DNA of 64,000 bases, taken from positions 259,218-323,217 of the forward strand of contig NZ_LMND01000035.1 of assembly GCF_001423265.1 (NCBI RefSeq), read 5' to 3'. The notes under the pieces were generated by a model, which worked only from the letters and a program-made list of their open reading frames with translations, had not been told where the DNA came from and searched no databases. Within the stretch, counting starts at the first letter, position 1. Every line of letters begins with the position of its first letter. Origin of the DNA: Methylobacterium sp. Leaf108 (GTDB lineage Bacteria; Pseudomonadota; Alphaproteobacteria; Rhizobiales; Beijerinckiaceae). Below are positions 40,742 to 49,741 of the stretch, one piece after another. A program made the position numbers and the translations under genes.

Positions 40742-41086
40742 ATGAGTGCGCTGCAGCAAGTGCTGGTCGTCGATGATGGTCACCGTGCCATCGACCACTC
40801 CCTGGCCGGGGATCTGGCCGAACTCGGTTACGCCAGTGTGACGGCGTCCCTCGAGGCGGCGCAGGACGTCCTGGCGGTGATCGCACGTCCCGCTGCGGTC
40901 CTTCTCCAGACCTCGTCCCGCCGCGATCCCGCGCACGCCATCCTCGCCGACCGCCTGCGCGACCAGATGCGCCACGCCGGCATCCCCGTCATCGTCGTCG
41001 ACGAGACCTTCGCCGGCCAGGCGGGCGGCACCATCGATCTGCAAAGCCGCATCGGACCCTACGTCCTCAACGAGCCGGATCTGTAA
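40742..41086 (+). CDS. Degenerate response-regulator receiver (pseudo-receiver) protein
   Basis: A 114-residue single-domain protein with receiver-like strands: VLVVDDGHRAIDHSLAGDLA keeps the acidic pair, but the phospho-acceptor position in AVLLQTSSRR is Gln instead of Asp, and the PVIVVDETF strand lacks the usual Lys. The chain ends soon after, so there is no output domain. Such stand-alone pseudo-receivers act by protein contact, not by phosphorylation. ATG 40742 preferred; an in-frame ATG at 40682 would add 20 residues. No good ribosome binding site is visible for either. Confidence 0.6.
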   Translation: MSALQQVLVVDDGHRAIDHSLAGDLAELGYASVTASLEAAQDVLAVIARPAAVLLQTSSRRDPAHAILADRLRDQMRHAGIPVIVVDETFAGQAGGTIDLQSRIGPYVLNEPDL

Positions 41087-41590
41087 CCGACGCGAACGGA
41101 TGCGCGTCTCGTCCGGCTGTCGGACCGGAGGCTCGATGCGTCTATCCGAGTCGGATCGTCACCGACCTCAGGAGCGTGACGATGGCGGCAATCAAAACGA
41201 CATCGCCAGCAGTACGGCGGCCGATATGATCGGCGCGAGGCCGATCACGACGGCCCATGGCCATAGGGAACCGCCCGTCATCCAGCGATTGTCGTTGGCG
41301 GCGCGTGGTGGGCCGGTCCAGTCGGTCACGCAGTGGGACAACCGGAAACCATTGCCCTTGCGGGGCACCGTCGAATTCGGGAGGGGACGGCGACATCCTG
41401 GCATAGCCGAAATCAACGCGCGCTCGCGGGAAGCGTTCCGTCGCCCGCAGACCGCCGATCGGGCCTCCCTGCCATCGCCGCCGCGACGGTTCCCCGCCGG
41501 CGTTTCGATGATAGATGCGATGTCGGGGCGGGACGAGGCCGCGCCGGTGGTGCCGGGACCTCCGAACCGATCGGGAGACCATTCGAGCTC
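41087..41590. other. Intergenic region upstream of purD
   Basis: 504 bp. The plus strand has no convincing gene. On the minus strand a possible small membrane-protein gene lies at 41192-41416 and is listed separately. No strong hairpins were seen. Confidence 0.5.
41192..41416 (-). CDS. Possible small single-pass membrane protein
   Basis: A 74-residue frame whose C-terminus is one clean membrane helix (LWPWAVVIGLAPIISAAVLL) preceded by a PPRAANDNRW segment, a phrase often seen in short alphaproteobacterial proteins. A shorter start within the frame is possible because the first 30 residues look less natural. No family recognised and no clear ribosome binding site, so it may be spurious. Confidence 0.4.
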   Translation of the reverse strand: MISAMPGCRRPLPNSTVPRKGNGFRLSHCVTDWTGPPRAANDNRWMTGGSLWPWAVVIGLAPIISAAVLLAMSF

Positions 41591-42874
41591 ATGAACATCC
41601 TATTGATCGGTTCGGGCGGGCGCGAGCACGCCCTGGCCCTGGCCCTGGCCAAGAGCCCGCTGTGCGAGCGCCTGTTCACGGCGCCGGGCAACCCGGGTAC
41701 CGCCACCGTGGGCGAGAATCGGCCCGGCCTGACCGTGTCCGATCATGCCGCCATCCTCGGCTTCTGCCAAGCCGAGGCCATCGGCCTCGTGGTGATCGGG
41801 CCGGAGGTGCCCCTCGTGGCCGGTCTCGTCGACGACCTGAAGGCCGCTGGCATCCGCGCCTTCGGGCCGAGCCGGGCGGCGGCGCGCCTCGAAGGCTCGA
41901 AGGGGTTCACGAAGGACCTGTGCGCCGAGCGCGGCATCCCCACGGCCGCCTTCGCCCGGTTCACGCAAGTCGACCCCGCCCTCGCCTATCTCGCCGCGCG
42001 CGGCGCTCCGATCGTGGTCAAGGCAGACGGGCTCGCCGCGGGCAAGGGCGTGGTGGTCGCCGAGACGATGGAGCAGGCCCGCGCCGCGGTCCTGGCCATG
42101 CTCGCCGACGAAGGCGCCGAGATCGTCATCGAGGAATGCCTGTTCGGGGAGGAGGCGAGCGTCTTCGCCCTGTGCGACGGCACCCGGGCGGTGGCGATCG
42201 GCACCGCCCAGGACCACAAGCGTGCGTTCGACGGCGACCGCGGCCCCAACACCGGCGGCATGGGCGCCTATTCTCCCGCCACCGTCCTCACGCCCGCCCT
42301 GGAGCGGGAGGTGATGGAGACGATCGTCGCCCCGACGCTGGACGGCATGCGCGACCGCGGCACCCCCTTCGTCGGCATCCTCTACGCCGGGCTGATGCTC
42401 ACGGCCGAGGGCCCCAAGCTCATCGAGTACAACACCCGCTTCGGCGATCCCGAGGCGCAGGTGCTGATGCCGCGCCTCGCGAGCGACCTCGTGCCGGCCC
42501 TGGTGGCCGCCTGCGACGGCGACGTCTCGGGCGTCGAGATCGCCTTCGACCGCCACCGGGCCGCCCTCACGGTGGTGATGGCGGCGGCCGGCTATCCCGG
42601 CACGGTGGTGCGGGGCTCGCAGATCCGGGGCGTCGAGGCGCTGCGGGACGATCCCGACGTCGTCGTCTTCCATGCCGGAACCCGCCTGGAGAACGGCCGG
42701 CTCCTGGCCGACGGCGGCCGCGTCCTGGCGGTGACGGCGCTGGGCGCCACCATGCTGGAGGCGCAGGCCAGGGCCTATGCCGCCATCGGCCGGATCGATT
42801 GGCCGGAGGGGTTCTGCCGCCGCGACATCGGCCGGCGCGCCGTGGCCCGCGAGCTCGCCGGGGACGGGATCTGA
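41591..42874 (+). CDS. purD: Phosphoribosylamine-glycine ligase
   Basis: A 427-residue ATP-grasp enzyme, normal length. Landmarks: MNILLIGSGGREHALALALA, TAPGNPGT, VVIGPEVPLVAGLVDDL, the flexible loop VVKADGLAAGKGVVVAETME, GTAQDHKRAFDGDRGPNTGG followed by MGAYSP, and LIEYNTRFGDPEAQVLMPRL. It joins glycine to phosphoribosylamine, the second step of purine synthesis, in the cytoplasm. ATG 41591 is fixed by the family N-terminus. It is convergent with the PAS-GGDEF-EAL gene. Confidence 0.97.
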   Translation: MNILLIGSGGREHALALALAKSPLCERLFTAPGNPGTATVGENRPGLTVSDHAAILGFCQAEAIGLVVIGPEVPLVAGLVDDLKAAGIRAFGPSRAAARLEGSKGFTKDLCAERGIPTAAFARFTQVDPALAYLAARGAPIVVKADGLAAGKGVVVAETMEQARAAVLAMLADEGAEIVIEECLFGEEASVFALCDGTRAVAIGTAQDHKRAFDGDRGPNTGGMGAYSPATVLTPALEREVMETIVAPTLDGMRDRGTPFVGILYAGLMLTAEGPKLIEYNTRFGDPEAQVLMPRLASDLVPALVAACDGDVSGVEIAFDRHRAALTVVMAAAGYPGTVVRGSQIRGVEALRDDPDVVVFHAGTRLENGRLLADGGRVLAVTALGATMLEAQARAYAAIGRIDWPEGFCRRDIGRRAVARELAGDGI

Positions 42875-42914
42875 GGCCGGCGGCCTCGGCTGCGTCCCGT
42901 TCGCCGGGCCGGCC

Positions 42915-44954
42915 TCAGGCCGCCCGCGTCGCGCGGCCGCCAGACGCGAACAGGGCGTCGATCTCGGCGGCCGGCCGGGCCGCGCTGAACAGGAAGCCCT
43001 GCATCTCGTCGCAGCCCTCCGCCTTGACGATGGCGAGCTGCTCCTCGGTCTCGATGCCTTCGGCCAGTGTGCGGATGCCGAGGCTGGCGCCGAGCCCGAT
43101 GATCGCCTGGACGATGGCCAGCGCGTCGGCGTTGCGCGCGGCGTCGCGCACGAAGGACTGGTCGATCTTGATCTTGTCGAACGGGAACCGGCGCAGGTAG
43201 CTGATGCTCGAATAGCCCGTGCCGAAATCGTCCATCGAGATCTTGATGCCGGCCGCGCGCAGGCGGTGCAGGGTCGCGAGGTTGGCGCCGCTGTCGTCGA
43301 GGAGGACGCTCTCGGTGATCTCGAGTTCGAGCCGGTGCGGGGACAGGCCGGTCTCGGCGAGCACCGCCTTCACGACCCGGCAGAAGTCGCCCTGGCGCAG
43401 TTGCACCGCCGAGACGTTGACGGCGACGCTCGTCTCCTCCGGCCAGTTCGCCGCGTCGCGGCAGGCCTGGCGCAGCACCCATTCGCCCAGCGGCACGATC
43501 AGTCCCGTCTCCTCGACGATGGGGATGAAGACGCCCGGGCTGATCAGGCCCCGGGTGGGATGGCGCCAACGCACCAGTGCCTCCAGGCCGACGATGCCGC
43601 GGCTCGCGACGGAGAGGATCGGCTGGTGGTGCACCTCGAAGTGTCCGAGCGCGAACGCCGCCGCGATGTCCCGCTCCAGGGTCCGGCGCCGGCGCGCGGC
43701 CTCGTCCATCTCCGGAACGAACAGGCGCACCGTGCCGGCCCCCTCGGCCTTGGCATGGTCGAGGGCGAGGTCGGCGCTCTTGATGACGAGCCCGATGTTC
43801 GGCTCCTGCCCGTCCCACAGGGCGATGCCGAGGCTCACCCCCACGCTGACCGTCTGCCCGGCGATGGCGGCCGGGGCCTGCACGCCCGCGACGAGGTCTT
43901 CGCCCATGGCGAAGGCCTCGGCCTCGTCGCCGACGGTCCCGACGACCATGAACTCGTCGCCCGTGACCCTGGCCACGGTGTCGACCCCCGGGGACAGCGC
44001 GCGCAACCGATCGGCGACCTCGCACAGGAGCAGGTCGCCGATCGGGATCCCGAGGCCTTCGTTGACGAACTTGAACCGGCGCAGGCTCAGGGCGAACACC
44101 GCCAGCCTGCGCTCCCGGCCCCGGACCGTGTCGGCCAGGCTGTAGGCGGTCTCCTGGATGGCCGAGCGATTGGCGAGGTCGGTCAGGGCGTCGTGCCGGG
44201 CCAGGTGGGCGATGCGCGCCTCGCTCTCCTGGCGGTGCGTCACGTCCTCGAAGGTCGCCACCCAGCCGCCGCCGGCCATCGGCCGGTGCGAGACGGCGAC
44301 GATGCGGCCGTCGGCCAGGGTGCGATGGACGTCGTGGCCGCCCCCGGCCTGGACCGCGGCCTGCACGCTGGCCTGGAGCCCGTCGATGGTGGTGTCGGGG
44401 TGGTAGCAGTTGCGCGAGAACAAGAGCGCGATGATCTCCCGCTGCGTCATGCCCAGGCGCAGGTCGCCGGGCCGCAGGCCGAAGATCTCGCAATAGCGTC
44501 CGTTGAACACGACCAGGCGCTGCTCGCGGTCGAACATGCACAGGCCCTGGCTCATGTTCTCCAGGGCGGCGTCGAAGCGCCGGTTCTGTTCGAACAGCCC
44601 GGCGTGGGCCTCCAGCGGGTCGGCGGCCGCCTCATCGCAGGCCGTGCCGACGCCGCGATGGCCGAGCCGGCGCCCGTCCGTATCGAGGCGCGGTTCGCAG
44701 GCGATCCTGACCCGGCGCAGCCGCCCGTCGGGATGCGCGTAGGGATAGGAGAGGGTCCTGATCCGTCCGTCGGCTGCCCAGGCGGGGGCCTCGGTGGCCA
44801 GCGAGGCGTGCGTCCGCCCCAGCAGCGCCGCCGCCGTCAGGCCGAAGGCGGCCTCGGCCTCGGGCGAGACGTAGGTCAGGCGGCCGTCCGCATCGGTTTC
44901 CCAGAACCAGTCGGCCGCCACCCGGGCTCTTTCCATCGACACGTTGGTGAACAT
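42915..44954 (-). CDS. PAS-PAS-GGDEF-EAL protein with degenerate GGDEF
   Basis: A 679-residue cytoplasmic protein: a first PAS domain (about 10-115, DWFWETDADGRLTYVSPEAE), a PAS-7-type domain (about 130-240, LENMSQGLCMFDREQRLVVF), a GGDEF-like domain (about 255-420) and an EAL domain (about 430-675). The GGDEF motif reads VTGDEFMVV and the first metal strand reads LSLRRFKFVNE, so both the signature glycine and a metal Asp are lost: cyclase activity is unlikely. The EAL set (LEALVRWRHP, VAVNVSA, LELEITES, MDDFGTGYSSISYL, IKIDQSF, AEGIE) is complete, so it should act as a c-di-GMP phosphodiesterase, with the broken GGDEF perhaps sensing GTP. ATG 44954 preferred over a TTG at 44990. Confidence 0.9.
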   Translation of the reverse strand: MFTNVSMERARVAADWFWETDADGRLTYVSPEAEAAFGLTAAALLGRTHASLATEAPAWAADGRIRTLSYPYAHPDGRLRRVRIACEPRLDTDGRRLGHRGVGTACDEAAADPLEAHAGLFEQNRRFDAALENMSQGLCMFDREQRLVVFNGRYCEIFGLRPGDLRLGMTQREIIALLFSRNCYHPDTTIDGLQASVQAAVQAGGGHDVHRTLADGRIVAVSHRPMAGGGWVATFEDVTHRQESEARIAHLARHDALTDLANRSAIQETAYSLADTVRGRERRLAVFALSLRRFKFVNEGLGIPIGDLLLCEVADRLRALSPGVDTVARVTGDEFMVVGTVGDEAEAFAMGEDLVAGVQAPAAIAGQTVSVGVSLGIALWDGQEPNIGLVIKSADLALDHAKAEGAGTVRLFVPEMDEAARRRRTLERDIAAAFALGHFEVHHQPILSVASRGIVGLEALVRWRHPTRGLISPGVFIPIVEETGLIVPLGEWVLRQACRDAANWPEETSVAVNVSAVQLRQGDFCRVVKAVLAETGLSPHRLELEITESVLLDDSGANLATLHRLRAAGIKISMDDFGTGYSSISYLRRFPFDKIKIDQSFVRDAARNADALAIVQAIIGLGASLGIRTLAEGIETEEQLAIVKAEGCDEMQGFLFSAARPAAEIDALFASGGRATRAA

Positions 44955-45067
44955 CGCCCATCCCGAAGGTTGCGCGGAGCTTCGACGCAACCTCCTTAAG
45001 AAGTGCTACCGGCGCCGGGCCCGGGCGGCGTTTTGCGGCGAAAGTCCAGACGGTTCGCGGTGCCCGT

Positions 45068-46102
45068 TCACCCCCGCCGCCAGACCTGGCCGTGGTAGAC
45101 GAACACCTCCGGCCGGCTCGCCAGGGCGGCGAGACCCGTCAGGGCGGGGTCCTGGACGGCGATGACGCTGGTGGGGATGGCCCGCATCTGCGCCACGTAG
45201 GGGCTCTTGGCCTCGAAGGCGTCGCGAAAGCCGCCCTGCCGCAGCACGGCGACGATCCGTGGGGCGATGCCGCCGCCGATATAGACGCCGCCGGTGGCCA
45301 GGAAGGTCAGGGCGAGGTCGCCGCAGACCCGGCCGAGCAGCTTGGCGAAGAGACGCAGCGCCGCCGCGGAATCCGGGTCCGCCCCCGTCAGTCCCCGCTC
45401 GGTGATCAGGGCGGGGTCGCCGGGCGGGCCCGCCTGCCCCGTCCGTACCTGACGCAGTGCCCGGTCCAGGCGCACGAGGCCCGGGCCCGACAGCAGGGTC
45501 TCGACGGTGACGCGCCCGCCGACCCGCTCCAGCGCCGGCCAGATCGCCATCTCCTCGTCGTCGGCGGGGCCGAGCTCGGTATGGCCGGCCTCCGTCGAGA
45601 CGATGGCGAGGCGGTCCGCATAGGGGATCAGTGCGGCCGCCCCGAAGCCCGTCCCCGGGCCGAGCACCAGGCGGGCGCCCGAATCCGACAGGCCGTGCGG
45701 CCCGATGACCGTGAGCGCGTCCGGGGGAATGCTCGCGGCCCCGGCGGCCACCGGCACGTAGTCGTTGACCACCACCGCCCGCGACAGGCCGAAATCGGCC
45801 CCGATCCGGGCGCCGGCGATGACCCAGGCGGCATTGGTGAGCCGTACCTCCGGCCCGTCGACCCGGGCGGCCACCGCCAGGATGGCCGAGCGCGGCGGCG
45901 CGCCGTCGTGGCGGCCGAGGGCGGCGCGGATGGCGGCGCTGGGGTCCGGGAAGGCGGCTGTCTCGAGATGGGCGAGGAGGCGCGGCGGCGCCCCCGCCTC
46001 GGGCACCACCCCGAACCGCGCATTGGTGCCGCCGATGTCGCCGACGAGGACCGGGAACTCGAACATGGGCGTGTCTTCCATAGGACCGTCTTCCATGGAC
46101 AT
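45068..46102 (-). CDS. glk: Glucokinase
   Basis: A protein of about 344 residues of the bacterial Glk family (ROK-independent type): VLVGDIGGTNARFGVVPEAG phosphate-1 motif, AVVVNDYVPVAAGA with the catalytic-region Asp, LVLGPGTGFGAAALIPY, and STEAGHTELGPADDEE, ending with GGVYIGGGIAPRIVAVL. It phosphorylates glucose with ATP. The start is unclear: ATGs at 46102, 46096, 46081 and 46066 are in frame, and an ATGGAAGAC unit is repeated between them; similarity begins at 46066. It follows otsB by 29 bp on the same strand. Confidence 0.9.
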   Translation of the reverse strand: MSMEDGPMEDTPMFEFPVLVGDIGGTNARFGVVPEAGAPPRLLAHLETAAFPDPSAAIRAALGRHDGAPPRSAILAVAARVDGPEVRLTNAAWVIAGARIGADFGLSRAVVVNDYVPVAAGAASIPPDALTVIGPHGLSDSGARLVLGPGTGFGAAALIPYADRLAIVSTEAGHTELGPADDEEMAIWPALERVGGRVTVETLLSGPGLVRLDRALRQVRTGQAGPPGDPALITERGLTGADPDSAAALRLFAKLLGRVCGDLALTFLATGGVYIGGGIAPRIVAVLRQGGFRDAFEAKSPYVAQMRAIPTSVIAVQDPALTGLAALASRPEVFVYHGQVWRRG

Positions 46103-46131
46103 GTCTCTGGTTTCGCGGAGCGGATCGGGCC

Positions 46132-46878
46132 TCAGGCCGGCGGCAGGGCGTCCGGGTCGATCGGCGCCCCGTCCGCCCAGGCGTAGAGCAAGGCCCGCAC
46201 CGCCGCCGGATCGGCGAGCCGGCGGGTGGCGATGGTCTCGGCCGGGCCGATGCGCACGCTGACGCCGCCGTCGGCGTTGACGGTGGCGAAGGCGCGCTCG
46301 TCGGTGAGGTCGTCGCCGAGGAAGATCGCCCGGCGCCCGGCGTAGGGGGCATGGGCCGACAGGCCCCTGATCGCCGCCCCCTTGGTGGCCGAGGCCGGCA
46401 CGATCTCGCCCACCGCCTTGCCGAGCTGCAGCCTGTAGGCCTCGCCGAGGGCGACGGCGGCCGCCTCGACGACCCCGCGCGCGCGTTCGGCGTCGGCGGG
46501 GCTCGCCAGGCGCCAGTGCACCGCCACCGAGGCGCCCTTGTCCTCGATCAGGACCGCCGGCAGCGGGTCGAGGGCCGCGTGAAGGTCGTCGATCCGGGCG
46601 CGCAGGGCCGGATGGTCCTCCCGCCGGCCGCCGCCGACCTCGCCGCGAAAGCGCGTCTCGACCCCGTGGAGCCCGGCGACGTCGAAGCGCTCGGGCGCCA
46701 GGAACCCGTCGATCACCCCGATCGACCGGCCGGTGACGATGGCGAGCGCCCCCCCGAGCCGCTCGCGCAGCCGCGCCAGGGCGGCGGGCAGGGGCGGATC
46801 GACCCGGACCTGATCGGGCGTGGGTGCGATCTCCACGAGGGTGCCGTCGAAGTCGAGGAAGAGGGCGGGCTCGGTCAC
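46132..46878 (-). CDS. otsB: Trehalose-6-phosphate phosphatase
   Basis: A 248-residue HAD-superfamily phosphatase. Motif I is FLDFDGTLVEIAPTP (nucleophile D9 and acid/base D11), motif II is AIVTGRSIGVIDGF, then GLHGVETRF, and motif IV is FLGDDLTDERAFATVNADGG. It releases trehalose from trehalose-6-phosphate, giving an osmoprotectant. The synthase otsA is not adjacent in this window; glucokinase follows, so the pair links glucose phosphate and trehalose metabolism. Start GTG at 46878. Confidence 0.93.
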   Translation of the reverse strand: MTEPALFLDFDGTLVEIAPTPDQVRVDPPLPAALARLRERLGGALAIVTGRSIGVIDGFLAPERFDVAGLHGVETRFRGEVGGGRREDHPALRARIDDLHAALDPLPAVLIEDKGASVAVHWRLASPADAERARGVVEAAAVALGEAYRLQLGKAVGEIVPASATKGAAIRGLSAHAPYAGRRAIFLGDDLTDERAFATVNADGGVSVRIGPAETIATRRLADPAAVRALLYAWADGAPIDPDALPPA

Positions 46879-47030
46879 GGGGGGCGGCCTCCGGTCTGTC
46901 GCGGCCCTGCGCTACCATGGCGGGGAGTGCCGGCAAACGCTTTTGCGGGCGCCGGCGCGCGCTATCTCCCCTCCCCGGACGCCCTGCGTCCGGCCCCGGA
47001 TTCCCCATCTCGCGCCACGAGGACGACCCC

Positions 47031-47525
47031 ATGCACCCGAGCCCCGATCCCGCCGGTCCCGAGGAGGAGAGCGTCTGGGACTATCCCCGCCCGCCGCGCC
47101 TGGAGCCGGTGCGCCAGCGCCTGCGCGTGGTCTTCGCCGGCCTGACCGTGGCCGACACCCGCGAGGGGTTCCGCGTCCTCGAGACGAGCCACCCGCCGAC
47201 CTATTACTGTCCGCCCTCCGCCCTGGCGCCCGGCCTCCTCGGGCCGCCGCGGCGGGCCGGGATCTGCGAATGGAAGGGCCGCGCGGTGCTGTTCGATCTC
47301 ACCGCCGGCGGGCGCGTCGCGCAAGGGGCGGCCTGGGCCTATCCCGACCCGACGCCCGGCTTCCGGCCGATCGCGAACTACGTCGCGGTCTATGCCGGCG
47401 CGATGGACGCCTGCTACGTCGACGACGAACGGGTGGTGCCCCAGCCCGGCGGGTTCTATGGCGGCTGGATCACGCGCGCGATCCGCGGGCCGTTCAAGGG
47501 CGGGCCGGGAACGATGGGGTGGTGA
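47031..47525 (+). CDS. DUF427 family protein
   Basis: A 164-residue protein with one DUF427 domain: VWDYPRPPRLEPVRQRLRVV, VADTREGFRVLETSHPPTYY, CEWKGRAVLFDLTAGGR and FYGGWITRAIRGPFKGGPGT. DUF427 proteins are widespread beta-fold proteins without a proven role. ATG 47031 has GAGGA seven bases upstream. It is divergent from otsB and just before the serine hydrolase gene, with which it may be co-transcribed. Confidence 0.88.
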   Translation: MHPSPDPAGPEEESVWDYPRPPRLEPVRQRLRVVFAGLTVADTREGFRVLETSHPPTYYCPPSALAPGLLGPPRRAGICEWKGRAVLFDLTAGGRVAQGAAWAYPDPTPGFRPIANYVAVYAGAMDACYVDDERVVPQPGGFYGGWITRAIRGPFKGGPGTMGW

Positions 47526-47577
47526 GGCCGCGTTCCCGGCCCTCTCCACGCGGCAGGCAGGGCGACGGGGCGATGGG

Positions 47578-48804
47578 ATGCAGGACGTGAGCGTGACCGA
47601 CCCGACCGCGGTCGGCCTGTGCCCCGAGCGCCTGGAGCGGATCGACGGCTGGATGCGCCGCCTCGTCGACGACGGGCGCCTCGCCGGCCTCTCGGTGAGC
47701 GTGGCCCGGCGCGGGCGCACTGCCTTCTTCCGCGCCCACGGCAAGGCCGACCTGGCGCGGGACAAGCCATTCGATGCCGACACCATCGTGCGCATCTACT
47801 CGATGACCAAGCCGCTGACCTCGGTGGCGGTGATGATGCTCTACGAGGAGGGCCGGTTCCAGCTCGACGATCCCGTCACCCGCTTCCTGCCGGAGTTTTC
47901 CGACATGCGGGTGCTCACCGGCGGCAGCCGCGCGAAATGGGACACCGAGCCCGCCGCCCGCCCGATCACCATCCGCGACCTCCTCACCCACACCTCGGGC
48001 CTGACCTACGGCTTCATGGAGGCGACGCTGGTGGACGCCCTCTACCGCCAGAACGGGGTCGATTTCGGCGAGAACCAGGAGGCGAGCCTGGCCGAGGTGG
48101 TGCGCAGGGCGGCGAGCCAGCCGCTGCTGGCCCAGCCCGGTGCGGAATGGAACTACTCGGTGGCCACCGACGTGCTCGGCCACCTCGTCGCGGTGATCGC
48201 GGGGCGGGAGTTCGGCGACGTCCTGCGCGAGCGGGTGATCGCCCCCCTCGGGATGGTCGATACCGATTTCCACGTGCCCGCGGGCAAGCTGGCGCGGTTC
48301 GCGTCCAACTACAGCCTGTTCCGCGACCGCAAGCTGAAGCTCTACGACGACAGCGTCGAGAGCCGGTTCACGAGACCGCCCGCCCTCGCCTCGGGGGGCG
48401 GCGGCCTCGTCTCGACGGCGGCGGACTACATGCGGTTCTGCCGGTTCCTGCTGCGCGGCGGCGAACTCGACGGGGTCCGGCTCCTGGGCCGCAAGACCGT
48501 GGAGCTCATGCTGAGCAACCACTTGGACGGCGATCTTGCCGCGATGGGTCAGCCGCGGTTCTCCGAATCGTCCTACACCGGCATCGGTTTCGGGCTCGGG
48601 TTCTCGGTGATGCTCGATCCGGCCCGCGCCCAGATCGTCGGCACCCCCGGCGAGGTGGCCTGGGGCGGGCTCGCCAGCACCGCCTTCTGGGTCGATCCGC
48701 GGGAGGACCTCGCGGTGGTCCTCCTCGCCCAGCTCATCCCGTCCTCGGCCCTGCCGATCAGACGGGAGTTGCGGGTGCTGACCTACGCCGCCCTGGTGGA
48801 CTGA
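47578..48804 (+). CDS. Serine hydrolase, class C beta-lactamase-like
   Basis: A 408-residue protein of the beta-lactamase/D,D-peptidase (esterase EstB-like) fold. The SxxK nucleophile is in VRIYSMTKPLTSVAVMML; ITIRDLLTHTSGLTYGFM and WNYSVATDVLGHLVAVIAG follow, where the second motif reads YS rather than YxN; GGGGLVSTAADYMRFC and EVAWGGLASTAFWVDP make up the rest. No signal peptide is apparent, so it is probably cytosolic and more likely an esterase or peptidase than a drug-resistance enzyme. ATG 47578. Its TGA lies inside the stem of a following hairpin. Confidence 0.85.
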   Translation: MQDVSVTDPTAVGLCPERLERIDGWMRRLVDDGRLAGLSVSVARRGRTAFFRAHGKADLARDKPFDADTIVRIYSMTKPLTSVAVMMLYEEGRFQLDDPVTRFLPEFSDMRVLTGGSRAKWDTEPAARPITIRDLLTHTSGLTYGFMEATLVDALYRQNGVDFGENQEASLAEVVRRAASQPLLAQPGAEWNYSVATDVLGHLVAVIAGREFGDVLRERVIAPLGMVDTDFHVPAGKLARFASNYSLFRDRKLKLYDDSVESRFTRPPALASGGGGLVSTAADYMRFCRFLLRGGELDGVRLLGRKTVELMLSNHLDGDLAAMGQPRFSESSYTGIGFGLGFSVMLDPARAQIVGTPGEVAWGGLASTAFWVDPREDLAVVLLAQLIPSSALPIRRELRVLTYAALVD

Positions 48805-48915
48805 TCCGGTTTCCGGTTGGTTCGAGCGGGAACCGGATCACGAAGCCCGCGGGGTGCCTGAGCGAAGCCCATGTCCGGATCACGACGTGATCGACCGGAC
48901 ATGGGACGAGATCCG
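48802..48915. repeat. Intergenic double-hairpin element beginning at a stop codon
   Basis: Hairpin 1: TGATCCGGTTTCC (48802-48814) with GGGAACCGGATCA (48838-48850), whose first three bases are the hydrolase stop. Hairpin 2: CCCATGTCCGG (48888-48898) with CCGGACATGGG (48905-48915), next to the stop of the convergent DUF2147 gene. The string resembles the element after hspQ at 37756. It likely works as a terminator for both genes. Confidence 0.65.
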
Positions 48916-48916
48916 A

Positions 48917-49561
48917 TCACTCCGCCGGCGCGGCGGCCGGCTTGGGTGCAGGCTTGGGCGCCGGCTTGGCGGTGCCGGTGGTGACGCCCGGCGCCGAGGC
49001 CGTCGCCGGGCCGGCCTTGGGCGCCCACTCGGCATCGGCCCGCGGGCCGCCCGGGCCGTTGGTGGGTCCGGTGAGCTGGCCCGGAAGCACGTCGTTCACC
49101 CGCATCCAGGTCTCCGAGCCGCACAGGATCGCCAGCATGCAGCCGCGGATCGACAGCTCGTTGCGCTCCTCGGTCCAGATGGTGACGTCGTAGGACTTGC
49201 CCTCTTCGGAATTGTAGATCTTGCCCTCGAAGCGGGAATCCGCGTTGGGCTTCAAGCCCATGATGAGCTGGTGGCCGAGCGAGGGCCGCGCCTGCTTCTT
49301 CGGGTCCGGGTTCTTGAAGTCGACCCGCGGCTGGCCCTTGTCGTTGAGGGGCACCTTCAGCCACACCACGTAGCCGCAGATGTTCTTTTCCTGCGGGCCG
49401 CACTTCTCGACGCGGATGCGGGCGCGCCCGTCCTTGGTGAGCCAGGTTCCGCTCGGATCGGCCGGAACGGCCAGGGCGGCTCCCGGCAGCATCGCCAGGG
49501 CCAGGGCCGCGAGGGGCCCGGTGGACCGGACGGCCCGGTCGATCGTCGATCGCTTCGTCAT
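48917..49561 (-). CDS. DUF2147 secreted protein
   Basis: A 214-residue exported protein: signal peptide (LAALALAMLPGAALA), then DPSGTWLTKDGRARIRVEKC, ICGYVVWLKVPLNDKGQPRV, FEGKIYNSEEGKSYDVTIW and LSIRGCMLAILCGSETWMRV, the typical calycin-like DUF2147 barrel with paired cysteines. The C-terminal 50 residues are Pro/Ala/Lys-rich (KPAPKPAPKPAAAPAE), perhaps a flexible anchor. The function of the family is unknown. ATG 49561. Confidence 0.88.
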   Translation of the reverse strand: MTKRSTIDRAVRSTGPLAALALAMLPGAALAVPADPSGTWLTKDGRARIRVEKCGPQEKNICGYVVWLKVPLNDKGQPRVDFKNPDPKKQARPSLGHQLIMGLKPNADSRFEGKIYNSEEGKSYDVTIWTEERNELSIRGCMLAILCGSETWMRVNDVLPGQLTGPTNGPGGPRADAEWAPKAGPATASAPGVTTGTAKPAPKPAPKPAAAPAE

Positions 49562-49741
49562 ACGCTCAATCCTCACGCGCCCGACGCGCGTTCATGCACG
49601 GCCTCGGGGCTCGGCTCGCCGATGTCGCGCCAACCCCGAGGACACCTGCCCGTACAATCACGTCGCCTTCCGACGCGAAGGTGACCGGATCATGGCCGGG
49701 AGAGGGAGATTCGGCGCGACTGCGGCGCGCCACGGCGCCCG

